DNA of 5,141 nt from JBDREF01 sp043820045 (GTDB taxonomy: Bacteria; Planctomycetota; Phycisphaerae; Sedimentisphaerales; Anaerobacaceae): NCBI GenBank assembly GCA_043820045.1, contig JBDREF010000163.1, forward strand, positions 1 through 5,141, in the 5' to 3' direction. Shown here in pieces: positions 1-4,941 of the stretch. The position numbers and the translations under genes were made by a program. Position 1 is the first letter of the stretch. Each line of letters opens with the position of its first letter. The notes below the pieces were generated by a model. That model did no database searches, was not told the DNA's origin, and was given only the letters and a program-made list of their open reading frames with translations.

Positions 1-230
1 TGGCCCTTACTGATTGGCTTAGGCTGGAAATCGCGAATGCTCTTTCTCTGTTTCAGCATCTGGTCGAGGCTTATCGCCCGGCCCGGCTCAAAGGGCGGAA
101 GCTCAATCTTAGCAGCTTGCGGATACTCCTTATACAACTCCGGCTTAGCGGCCCAGTCGAGCCGGTGCCCGGACATTCGGTCGGGCCGATACTTCGTCTC
201 CTCTTGAAATCTGTCGCCTACGCCATCCAT
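1..230 (-). CDS. SagB-type nitroreductase-family dehydrogenase, N-terminal part (runs off left edge)
   Basis: Reading leftward from ATG at 230-228, the frame stays open to the window edge and gives 76 complete residues. It starts MDGVGDRFQEETKYRPDRM, continues with an LDWAAKP...YKEYPQAAKIELP segment, and ends in a block containing LDQMLKQRKSIRDFQPKPIS. In the SagB/ThcOx branch of the FMN-dependent nitroreductase family, a short leader with an ETKY...LDW...YK.YP pattern precedes the first R-(K/R)-S-x-R-(D/E)-F block, which contributes to FMN phosphate binding. These enzymes oxidise or reduce small substrates, including peptide azolines. The substrate cannot be read here because the catalytic part lies outside the window. 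A GGAGG ribosome site (241-237, minus strand) sits 6-7 nt before the ATG and supports this start. The gene diverges from all others here and is probably host chromosome flanking the element. The family call rests on motif memory. Confidence 0.75.
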   Translation of the reverse strand, partial: MDGVGDRFQEETKYRPDRMSGHRLDWAAKPELYKEYPQAAKIELPPFEPGRAISLDQMLKQRKSIRDFQPKPISKG

Positions 231-244
231 TCTCAAACCTCCGT

Positions 245-280
245 TTGCCAAATTATACCCGTTAGGGCCGTAGCAAGCCT
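245..280 (-). promoter_or_regulatory. Probable promoter of the leftward nitroreductase-like gene
   Basis: On the minus strand a perfect TATAAT occupies 257-252, about 22 nt before the ATG at 230. Initiation near 245 would leave a leader of about 15 nt carrying the GGAGG ribosome site. No good -35 hexamer lies at 16-18 bp spacing: the best nearby hexamer is TTGCTA at 276-271, only 13 bp away. The call therefore rests on the -10 box and its position. Confidence 0.45.
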
Positions 281-413
281 TACGCATAAATCATAACGCC
301 TGCATCGTCGCATTGAAACACCCAAATCAAGCGTGAAAACCATGCGTTAAATCGGCTAAAATTAAGTACTTAGTGACTTTTTGAGAAATTTTGTCAAAAA
401 TAATACAAAACAT
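258..413. other. Divergent intergenic region; possible host/element boundary
   Basis: No convincing gene lies in the gap between the leftward nitroreductase-like gene and the rightward operon. Composition turns clearly AT-rich from about 340. A perfect 10-bp palindrome TAAGTACTTA sits at 363-372. If the rightward genes are an integrated element, its left junction probably lies in this gap. I could not identify an attachment-site core, because its partner would be outside the window. Confidence 0.35.
389..399. promoter_or_regulatory. Palindrome upstream of the -35 box (candidate operator)
   Basis: TTTTGTCAAAA is an 11-bp inverted repeat with 5-bp arms around a central T, ending 14 bp before the -35 hexamer of the rightward promoter. 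It shares the form N4-GTC-N4 with the palindrome at 440-450, and the centres are 51 bp apart, close to five helical turns. Operator function is inferred from symmetry and position only, and AT-rich DNA produces such matches by chance. Confidence 0.3.
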
Positions 414-441
414 TTGACTTTGTTATATAGTATGGTAAAAT
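414..441 (+). promoter_or_regulatory. Strong sigma-70-type promoter of the rightward operon
   Basis: The -35 box is TTGACT (414-419), followed by a 16-bp spacer and a -10 box TAAAAT (436-441). Each hexamer matches consensus at 5 of 6 positions. A TGG at 433-435 immediately before the -10 box provides the TGn extended -10 element. Transcription should begin near A447-A449. This is the only good promoter seen ahead of the HTH-ABC-GNAT-ParB genes, and their short gaps suggest that it transcribes all of them. Confidence 0.7.
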
Positions 442-450
442 GTGTCACAT
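440..450. promoter_or_regulatory. Palindrome across the transcription start (candidate operator)
   Basis: ATGTGTCACAT is an 11-bp inverted repeat with perfect 5-bp arms around a central T. It overlaps the end of the -10 box and the expected start point, a classic position for a repressor site. Together with the similar palindrome at 389-399 it brackets the promoter. The HTH protein encoded at 577-1017 is the obvious candidate ligand, by proximity only. Confidence 0.35.
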
Positions 451-589
451 GTTAGATGTTTACGTAATAAGCAATAGTCAAGCAATTGGAGGCCTGGTGG
501 ATCCGGTCGGCGCCGGATGCGATTCGGTCGTAGCGGATGTTCGGGGACTATCCGAAGACAGGCGGGAGATTGGAAGATGGAAACAGTAA
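449..589 (+). CDS. Possible leaderless small ORF, 46 aa, unknown function
   Basis: ATG at 449 opens a frame to TAA at 587-589, encoding 46 residues that begin MLDVYVISNSQAIGGLVDP and end DRREIGRWKQ. The ATG sits 7 nt after the -10 box, where transcription is expected to begin, so the message could be leaderless. No ribosome site can precede it. An internal GTG at 497 with GGAGG at 488-492 (4-nt gap) offers a shorter 30-residue alternative. The stop overlaps the preferred ATG (577) of the next gene by 13 nt, which would allow translational coupling. I see no recognisable domain, signal peptide or membrane segment. It could equally be a regulatory leader ORF or a chance open frame. Confidence 0.3.
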   Translation: MLDVYVISNSQAIGGLVDPVGAGCDSVVADVRGLSEDRREIGRWKQ

Positions 590-1017
590 ATGAAAGTGCT
601 TTGCAGCAGGCGCCGCAGGACAAAGGCCGGCGCAGCAGCGAGATTGACCTGCTCCGCAGCAGGCTGAATCTGCTCGACGGCAGGGATAGGGTCATGATGG
701 CAATGTACGTGGAGAACGGCAACAGCTTTCGGCAGATAGCCCGCCTTCTCGGCGTCAATGAGCAGAGAATCAACCGGAGGATTCGCAGGCTGCAAAAAGG
801 GCTCATCGACAGCGAGTACATAACATGCCTGCGCGAGCGCAGGAAGTTCACGCTTCATCAAATGACCGTCGCCAAAGATTACTTCCTGCTGGGTATGTCA
901 CGGAGGAAAATTGCGGCGAAAAGACGGCTGAGTCTCTATCACGTTCGCAATACCGTCGAAACGATACAGCATATCCTCAGCGCCGAATACGCGGGGTCCG
1001 GGCGGTCCGGAGCTTAA
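577..1017 (+). CDS. Two-HTH transcriptional regulator, sigma-70 region-4-like
   Basis: The 146-residue product is basic and likely binds DNA in the cytoplasm. Residues about 29-77 (LNLLDGRDRVMMAMYVENGN, then FRQIARLLGVNEQRINRRIRRLQKG) have the layout of sigma-70 region 4: a helix with an ERxR-like GRDR turn, then an HTH. Residues about 91-132 form a second HTH-like unit (MSRRKIAAKRRLSLYHVRNT). There is no region 2, so it is not a full sigma factor. Phage late-gene activators of this size often use this fold. I chose ATG 577 because GGGAG lies 8 nt upstream. An in-frame ATG at 517 would add 20 arginine- and glycine-rich residues without a good ribosome site. As first substantial gene of the operon it may control the flanking promoter. 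The exact family is not identified. Confidence 0.7.
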   Translation: METVNESALQQAPQDKGRRSSEIDLLRSRLNLLDGRDRVMMAMYVENGNSFRQIARLLGVNEQRINRRIRRLQKGLIDSEYITCLRERRKFTLHQMTVAKDYFLLGMSRRKIAAKRRLSLYHVRNTVETIQHILSAEYAGSGRSGA

Positions 1018-1048
1018 CTCTGAACATACTCGATACGGGAGAATGATT

Positions 1049-1693
1049 ATGGCCGAATACAGCATTTCGAAGAGTTTCAAGTGGGAGGGGACAATTAGCG
1101 ACAGGGTCGCTTCGGTTTGCAGGATGTTCGGGCTTACGGCTGACAGGCTCGCCGAGAGGCGCTTCACGCACAAGTGCCGCCTGCAAATCAACGCCGGTGA
1201 CATTGTCTATATCACCGGCCCGTCGGGAGCGGGTAAGACGGTTCTGTTCAACGAGCTGGAAAAAGCCATACCAGCGGCCGACAGGGTGAACCTTGCCGAC
1301 ATCGACCTGCCGAGCGACAAAACGCTAATCGACTGCATCGACGCCGGTCTGATGGAGAGCCTGCGATTCCTCAGCTACGCCGGTCTGAACGACTGTTACT
1401 GCATTCTTACTCCGCCGAGCAAACTCAGCGCCGGCGAGCAATATCGCTTCCGTCTGGCGATGGCGTTAGCTGCGGGCAAGCAGTTCGTCTTCGCCGATGA
1501 GTTCTGCTGCGAGCTGGACCGAATCACTGCGACGGTAATTGCGTCCTGCTTGCAAAGGTTCGCGAAAAGAGAGGATACAACGTTCATCCTGGCTTCGAGC
1601 CACGAAGACCTGCTTCTCGATCTGGCCCCTGATGTTCTTGTCGTCAAGAAATCGTCCGGCCCGGCAGAGGTGATTTACAAGCACAGGAGGTAA
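1049..1693 (+). CDS. Compact soluble ABC-type ATPase (COG2401-like ATPase half)
   Basis: The 214-residue product carries a full ABC nucleotide-binding core. Walker A GPSGAGKT is at residues 57-64, the signature LSAGE at 126-130, Walker B QFVFADE ends with D150-E151, and the switch histidine is H185 in ASSHED. No membrane segment or partner permease is present, so it is not a transporter ATPase. Only about 62 residues separate Walker A from the signature, against roughly 90-100 in transporters, so the helical subdomain is reduced. The NLADIDLPSDKTLIDCI stretch recalls COG2401, where an ABC ATPase is fused to an acetyltransferase. Here the acetyltransferase is the next gene, 2 nt downstream. 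I chose ATG 1049 over 1043 because GGGAG ends 7 nt before 1049 but only 1 nt before 1043. It probably dimerises to act as an ATP-driven switch or remodeler on nucleic acid or its partner; that role is inferred. Confidence 0.85.
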   Translation: MAEYSISKSFKWEGTISDRVASVCRMFGLTADRLAERRFTHKCRLQINAGDIVYITGPSGAGKTVLFNELEKAIPAADRVNLADIDLPSDKTLIDCIDAGLMESLRFLSYAGLNDCYCILTPPSKLSAGEQYRFRLAMALAAGKQFVFADEFCCELDRITATVIASCLQRFAKREDTTFILASSHEDLLLDLAPDVLVVKKSSGPAEVIYKHRR

Positions 1694-1695
1694 AA

Positions 1696-2478
1696 ATGGC
1701 AAGCTGTTCGGTCTGCAAGAGGTTGAAAGTCGCTGCCGGCTGTATCGATGACTATCGGCGGCTCGCACACTATCACTATCGTGACAGTCACCTTGGGCCG
1801 TACACGGCGATTTTCGCACTGAGAGGAGATTCCAGACTGGCGGGAACGTCGCGCACAATTACGGCCGGTGTCATCGTCTATTCGACGGCCAGTGCCGTGC
1901 TCGAACTGCGGAACATCGCGACTGATAATTTCTTCGCCGGTCTCGACAAGGGCACGCAGTTGGCGCTTATGAACAGGGACATTCGCCGGATAAGCAGAGT
2001 CATCGTCGAGCCCAGATTCCGCGGGCTGGGCCTGGCGAGCAGGCTGGTCCGCGAGACGATGCCCGAGCTGAACGTTCCCATCGTCGAGGCGGTTGCAGTG
2101 ATGGGACTGGTCAATCCGTTCCTTGAAAGGGCTGGAATGAAGGCTTACACCGCGCCGCTTCACGCCGGCAGCGTCCGGCTTATCGAGGCGCTCAGCATGA
2201 TAGGGATAGAAACCGACCAATTGATTGATCCGCGGAGCGTGCAGCGAACAATCGACCAATTGTCACCGGAGAAATCACAGTTCCTCGAACGCCAAATCAG
2301 GTATTTTCTAAGAAGCCACGGCAGACGCAGGGACATGTCACCCGGCCTCGAACGAACGCGGTACATCCTGACCCGCCTGACCGCCAGGCCCACCTATTAC
2401 ATCTGGTTCAATCCTGAGTTTGACAATGGTTGCTCGATTGCGGATAGTCGTCGAGAATCCGGAAAGGAGAGTGCATAA
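1696..2478 (+). CDS. GNAT-fold acyltransferase with long C-terminal extension (COG2401-like acetyltransferase half)
   Basis: The 260-residue product has a GNAT core at about 15-150. Strand beta-4 and motif A read ISRVIVEPRFRGLGLASRLV at residues 99-118, with the acyl-CoA pyrophosphate loop R107-x-x-G110-x-G112. Motif B ends in NPFLERAGM (140-148). GNAT enzymes move an acyl group from acyl-CoA to an amine; no substrate can be read here. The N-terminus has a C4-x-x-C7 pair plus C16, and an AHYHYR stretch at 24-29 is reminiscent of COG2401. About 110 residues follow the GNAT core, basic in part (SHGRRRD near 207-213), with no fold I recognise. AGGAGG lies 5 nt before the ATG, and the ABC gene ends 2 nt upstream. 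The Mu Mom adenine-modifying enzyme also has a GNAT-like fold, so DNA modification is possible but unproven. Confidence 0.8.
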   Translation: MASCSVCKRLKVAAGCIDDYRRLAHYHYRDSHLGPYTAIFALRGDSRLAGTSRTITAGVIVYSTASAVLELRNIATDNFFAGLDKGTQLALMNRDIRRISRVIVEPRFRGLGLASRLVRETMPELNVPIVEAVAVMGLVNPFLERAGMKAYTAPLHAGSVRLIEALSMIGIETDQLIDPRSVQRTIDQLSPEKSQFLERQIRYFLRSHGRRRDMSPGLERTRYILTRLTARPTYYIWFNPEFDNGCSIADSRRESGKESA

Positions 2479-2483
2479 TACCC

Positions 2484-3113
2484 ATGACGACAGTAAACAG
2501 CCGCATATCGCCGATACCGATTGAGAAACTCGTTGCTCATTCCGACAATCCCAATCACATGAGCAAGAGAAACCTGACCAAGCTCGTTCGGAATATCGAA
2601 CGGACCGGGCGATACGAGCCTTTGGTGGTCCGGCCGTGTCCCCACGAATCCGGCTTCTTCCAAATCATCAACGGCCGCCATCGCCGGCTGGCTCTGCTGG
2701 AGCTTGGCTACAAGACCGTTGACGCAGTGGTCTGGGACGTTAACGACGTCGAGGCCGATATCCTTCTCGCCACGCTCAACCACCTGGGTGGCAGAAATGT
2801 CCTTGATAAGAAACTTGCTTTGCTGAGGCGGCTGAGCGGCAGGATGCAGGTTCGGGAGCTGGCGAAACTTCTGCCGCAAAGCGCCTCTCAGATAGAGCGG
2901 CTCAGCGATCTTAAGGTCCCGAAGGCCCCGGCGAATACCGACGCAGTCAGCTTTGCAAACCCGCTGGTGTTCTTTGTGAGCGACGGGCAGCAGGAAATCA
3001 TCGAGAGGGCATTATCGCTCGCCCGGCAGGGCCGCAGCGAAAAGACAAAGGCCGCAAGAAACGCCGCAGCCCTTACGGCGATTGCAGAACGTCTTACCAA
3101 AGGTTCCCGATAA
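2484..3113 (+). CDS. ParB/sulfiredoxin-fold N-terminal domain protein with HTH
   Basis: The 209-residue product begins with a ParB/Srx domain at about 8-90. DNPNHM is at 21-26, NIERTGRYEPLVVRP at 37-51, then INGRHRRLALLELG at 62-75, whose GRHRR corresponds to the G-x-R-R nucleotide-binding box of ParB. Residues about 115-143 resemble the ParB HTH (VRELAKLLPQSASQIERLSDL, positions 123-143). The tail (about 158-207, LVFFVSDGQQEIIERAL onward) resembles one seen in phage ParB-like proteins. No ParA neighbour and no obvious parS cluster are visible, so chromosome or plasmid partition is unlikely. In phages this fold serves as DNA-binding, nuclease or nucleotide-using enzymes. It starts 5 nt after the GNAT stop. 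The nearest ribosome site (GGAG, 2466-2469) is 14 nt away, so translation probably depends on coupling. Function unassigned beyond fold. Confidence 0.85.
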   Translation: MTTVNSRISPIPIEKLVAHSDNPNHMSKRNLTKLVRNIERTGRYEPLVVRPCPHESGFFQIINGRHRRLALLELGYKTVDAVVWDVNDVEADILLATLNHLGGRNVLDKKLALLRRLSGRMQVRELAKLLPQSASQIERLSDLKVPKAPANTDAVSFANPLVFFVSDGQQEIIERALSLARQGRSEKTKAARNAAALTAIAERLTKGSR

Positions 3114-3176
3114 TGCCCTGTAAAATGCGACATAGACGCTTGTTTCAATACTTTCACGGCAGTAATCGTAGGATGA

Positions 3177-3228
3177 GCAGCAGAACTGCCCATGCGGTCT
3201 GCTGCGATGCTTTTGTTGTGATTTTTTT
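3177..3228 (+). terminator. Possible terminator after the ParB-like gene
   Basis: GCAGCAGA (3177-3184) pairs perfectly with TCTGCTGC (3198-3205) across a 13-nt loop. TTTT follows 5 nt later and a run of seven T at 3222-3228. Position suits the end of the left operon. The T tracts are not directly against the stem, so termination strength is uncertain. Confidence 0.35.
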
Positions 3229-3256
3229 GTTGGAAGACTTGCGATTTGGAATCAAA

Positions 3257-3294
3257 GCTCGTAGTCCTTTTGATTAATCAAAAGGACTACGAGC
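3257..3294. repeat. Perfect 38-bp palindrome
   Basis: GCTCGTAGTCCTTTTGAT at 3257-3274 is followed by TA and then its exact reverse complement at 3277-3294, so the whole 38 bp is self-complementary. As RNA it would form a 17-bp perfect stem with a UUAA loop. As DNA it could extrude a cruciform or bind a dimeric protein. Symmetry breaks at the next base pair on both sides, which argues against a fold-back assembly artefact. No adequate T tract follows on either strand, so it is not a canonical terminator. It lies 43 bp upstream of the YdaU-like replication gene, which suggests an operator, an origin-type site or an RNase III-type processing site. Confidence 0.85.
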
Positions 3295-3337
3295 ATCGAA
3301 CAACAACATCTGACTATTGAAGGTTTGATACGCGAAA

Positions 3338-4069
3338 ATGAAGATACGATTTGTGCAGTTGGAAAGTGACGCGTTCCTGACGGATATCGATTTCATGCGT
3401 TTCTCGCCCGCCGAAAGGGGTGTGTATCTCAGCCTGATTTTGTTTCTCAACTGCAACGGCGGCAAATGTCCTTTCGACACATCGGCCCTGAGCCGATTGT
3501 GCAACTGCGAGAGTGCAGAAGAGTTCGAAAAAATCTGGACCAACATCGCAAAAAAGTTTCAGACACGCAACGGCGTGATTAAACATAAACGTGTAACCAA
3601 AGAACTGGCTAAGGCCAGGAAGCACCGGCAAGCAAAGCGTGCAGCAGGACTTAAGGGCGCCGAAAAGAGATGGCAGACCGATGGCACAGCCAATGGCGAC
3701 GCCATAGCTAAGGAAAGGAAAGGTAACGTAATCGAAAAGGAAAGTGAAGATACTTCGAATACGAATACGACAGAACACGCTCTTTCTTCTTCGACTTCGG
3801 TTCGAACTCGTTATACGGCCGAGAGCCAGCGCCGGGCACTGGACTTCAACGAGGCCCTGACCGGCATCATCCGCCCGCGAACGCAGTCGGACCGCACGTG
3901 TTTTCACAACGTCACCAAATGGCTCGTCGAGGGCTGTGCGGCGGGGCGGTTCAACGAAGCCATTTTCGGCCGCGTGTTAGACTACGCCAGAGAGGCAAGC
4001 GAGGGCCGGAACCCGGCGGCGGTGTTCATGGCCCTGCTCAAAAAGGAATTGGGCTACAAAAATGGGTAA
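3338..4069 (+). CDS. YdaU/DUF1376-type phage replication-associated protein
   Basis: The 243-residue product starts with a DUF1376 (YdaU)-like region at about 1-95. It reads DAFLTDIDFMRFSPAERGVY at 11-30, then a hydrophobic helix and a GGKCPFDTSALSRLC segment, the usual RG-Y...GG..P.D..LAR.. pattern of these winged-helix-like proteins. A basic stretch (residues 92-115, including AKRAAGLKGAEKRW) and a polar Ser/Thr/Glu-rich linker to about 165 follow. The C-terminal 75 residues end in RNPAAVFMALLKKELGY (225-240), a signature ending shared with phage DnaD-like replication proteins. Such proteins sit in phage replication modules and are thought to help load the replication machinery at the origin. 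No other in-frame start precedes ATG 3338 before a stop (TGA 3326-3328). The ribosome site is weak (GAAGG, 14 nt away). The 38-bp palindrome just upstream may belong to its control or to the origin. Confidence 0.75.
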   Translation: MKIRFVQLESDAFLTDIDFMRFSPAERGVYLSLILFLNCNGGKCPFDTSALSRLCNCESAEEFEKIWTNIAKKFQTRNGVIKHKRVTKELAKARKHRQAKRAAGLKGAEKRWQTDGTANGDAIAKERKGNVIEKESEDTSNTNTTEHALSSSTSVRTRYTAESQRRALDFNEALTGIIRPRTQSDRTCFHNVTKWLVEGCAAGRFNEAIFGRVLDYAREASEGRNPAAVFMALLKKELGYKNG

Positions 4070-4172
4070 AGACACTTTCGATCAAAAGCGAGCATCGGGT
4101 TTCGGCTGATACCGCCGGCGCGAGGGCAGGCCGTTGCGAAAAAGTAAGCCCCTGGGGGCAGGCAGAAATTGC

Positions 4173-4200
4173 TTGACAAGGTCCCGCGAAGCGTTAATAT
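4173..4200 (+). promoter_or_regulatory. Promoter for the tandem Myb-like HTH gene
   Basis: A perfect TTGACA (4173-4178) is separated by 16 bp from TAATAT (4195-4200), which matches 4 of 6 consensus positions. Initiation near 4207 would give a leader of about 100 nt before ATG 4311. The leader is T-rich in its second half, and I see no riboswitch-like fold. The promoter would let this gene and those to the right be expressed separately from the left operon. Confidence 0.6.
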
Positions 4201-4310
4201 TAAGGTAAGAAGGATGGCTTCTCAGGCCTTGCGTTTCAAAACGTCGGTTTTGCACCTCTTCGATAAAAGGTTTCTTTTGCTTTGGATTTTAGTTGGACGG
4301 GATTTTTTTG

Positions 4311-4688
4311 ATGGCACAAGAGAAGGAAAGACAACTTATCAAGGGTCCGTGGTCGTGGACGAAGGAAGATATCGCGCTGCTCAAAGAGCTTTATCCCAAG
4401 GGAAATATCAGGATGATAGCCGACCGGCTCAACCGGCCTCTTACCGCGGTCAGGCAAAAGGCCTACGACATTGGGATGAAAACCGATATCTACCGCTACT
4501 GGACCGAGGACGATTTGAAGCTGCTGGCGAGGCTCTATGCGAATGCAGCGACGCGCGAGCTGGTTCGGCGGCTCGGCCGGTCCGCCGGCTCGATAAAGAC
4601 CAAGGCGCTGCAGTTGGGGCTCAGAAAGAGCAGCAGCTATCTGAAGGACTTAAAGTCCCGCCCGCGAAAACGACGCAACAGCAAATAG
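4311..4688 (+). CDS. Small DNA-binding protein of two tandem Myb/SANT-like HTH repeats
   Basis: The 125-residue product consists almost wholly of two homologous units. Repeat 1 is at 15-57 (SWTKEDIALLKELYPKGNIR, then RLNRPLTAVRQKAYDIGMK) and repeat 2 at 63-106 (YWTEDDLKLLARLYANAATR, then RRLGRSAGSIKTKALQLGL). Both follow W-T-x-x-D-x-x-LL-x-x-LY...R-L-x-R-x-x-x-x-(I/V)-x-x-K-A-x-x-(I/L)-G, the pattern of bacterial Myb-like and GcrA-like HTH domains. A basic tail (KSRPRKRRNSK, 115-125) would add DNA backbone contacts. ATG 4311 is preferred, with GGACGGG ending 9 nt upstream. An in-frame TTG at 4293 lies within that ribosome site. The protein is probably a transcription regulator of the element. 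With two HTH units in one chain it may recognise an asymmetric or direct-repeat site. It has its own promoter and lies alone between longer gaps. Confidence 0.8.
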   Translation: MAQEKERQLIKGPWSWTKEDIALLKELYPKGNIRMIADRLNRPLTAVRQKAYDIGMKTDIYRYWTEDDLKLLARLYANAATRELVRRLGRSAGSIKTKALQLGLRKSSSYLKDLKSRPRKRRNSK

Positions 4689-4705
4689 CATACACAGCAC
4701 AGGCC

Positions 4706-4738
4706 GCGTTCCCCTGGGGACATTCCCGTAAGGGACGC
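4706..4738. repeat. Nested hairpin downstream of the Myb-like HTH gene
   Basis: GCGTTCCC (4706-4713) pairs with GGGACGC (4732-4738) with one bulged T. Inside it GGGA (4717-4720) pairs with TCCC (4724-4727) around CAT. A further 7-bp pairing, CCGTAAG (4726-4732) with CTTACGG (4748-4754), is an alternative. The structure starts 18 nt after the stop codon, so it could protect a 3' end, but no T tract follows and it is not an intrinsic terminator. Confidence 0.3.
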
Positions 4739-4792
4739 CTGACGGTGCTTACGGCGGGGCAGCAAAGTTGCCGACCCTACAGCCTGCGGTTT

Positions 4793-4880
4793 GTCATGTC
4801 GAGCGAAGTCGAGACATCCGGCCGGGGATTTTATGCGGCTTACACTTGCAGCCGGATCCCTCCACTTCGGTCGGGATGAC
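4793..4880. repeat. Imperfect inverted repeat, 30-bp arms (dispersed-repeat-like)
   Basis: The left arm (4793-4822, beginning GTCATGTCGAGCGAAGTCGA) and the reverse complement of the right arm (4851-4880, beginning GTCATCCCGACCGAAGTGGA) match at 24 of 30 positions. Both begin GTCAT and end ATCCGGC, and a 28-bp spacer lies between. Read as protein the arms give VMSSEVETS and VIPTEVEGS, strings I remember as frequent false ORFs from short intergenic repeats in many environmental bacterial genomes. It is therefore probably a REP- or MITE-like dispersed element that entered this gap. No transposase or obvious target-site duplication is visible. Confidence 0.55.
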
Positions 4881-4941
4881 AGCTTTGTAAGGTAGGCTTT
4901 GGCCCACCGATGAACCTATAACCCACCATGCGGAGTTTATA

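Noticed and set aside
517..576. N-terminal extension of the first HTH gene from ATG 517
   Set aside because: It would add 20 Arg/Gly-rich residues with no good ribosome site. ATG 577 has GGGAG at ideal spacing and gives a normal N-terminus.
1675..2259. Antisense open frame opposite the GNAT gene (194 codons, minus strand)
   Set aside because: It is the complement of a well-supported GNAT coding frame, with Arg/His/Pro-rich composition and no recognisable motif.
2484..3113. Chromosome-partition ParB
   Set aside because: No ParA neighbour and no visible parS cluster, and the setting is phage-like. Only the fold is claimed.
3125..3277. 50-codon plus-strand frame after the ParB-like gene
   Set aside because: No ribosome site, it runs through the putative terminator, and it ends inside the 38-bp palindrome. 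Probably chance.
3257..3294. The 38-bp palindrome as an intrinsic terminator
   Set aside because: The + strand continues CATCGAAC and the - strand has only three T after the stem, so there is no adequate U tract.
3314..3907. Long antisense open frame opposite the YdaU-like gene (197 codons, minus strand)
   Set aside because: It lies almost wholly opposite a gene with a clear family pattern, has no ribosome site or domain, and is explained by the codon bias of the sense gene.
4062..4109. 15-codon frame (MGKDTFDQKRASGFG) overlapping the YdaU-like stop by 8 nt
   Set aside because: It has a plausible overlapping start but no near ribosome site and is too short to judge. It may be the remnant of a lost gene, but nothing downstream continues it recognisably.
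4148..4159. GCCCCTGGGGGC hairpin before the Myb-like gene promoter
   Set aside because: Five-bp arms with a 2-nt loop and no T tract; too weak to call a terminator.
4169..4879. 236-codon plus-strand frame overlapping the Myb-like gene
   Set aside because: It reads through the promoter, then the HTH gene in another frame, then the inverted repeat, where it gives the known false-ORF string VMSSEVETS. The overlapped frame has clear tandem HTH repeats.
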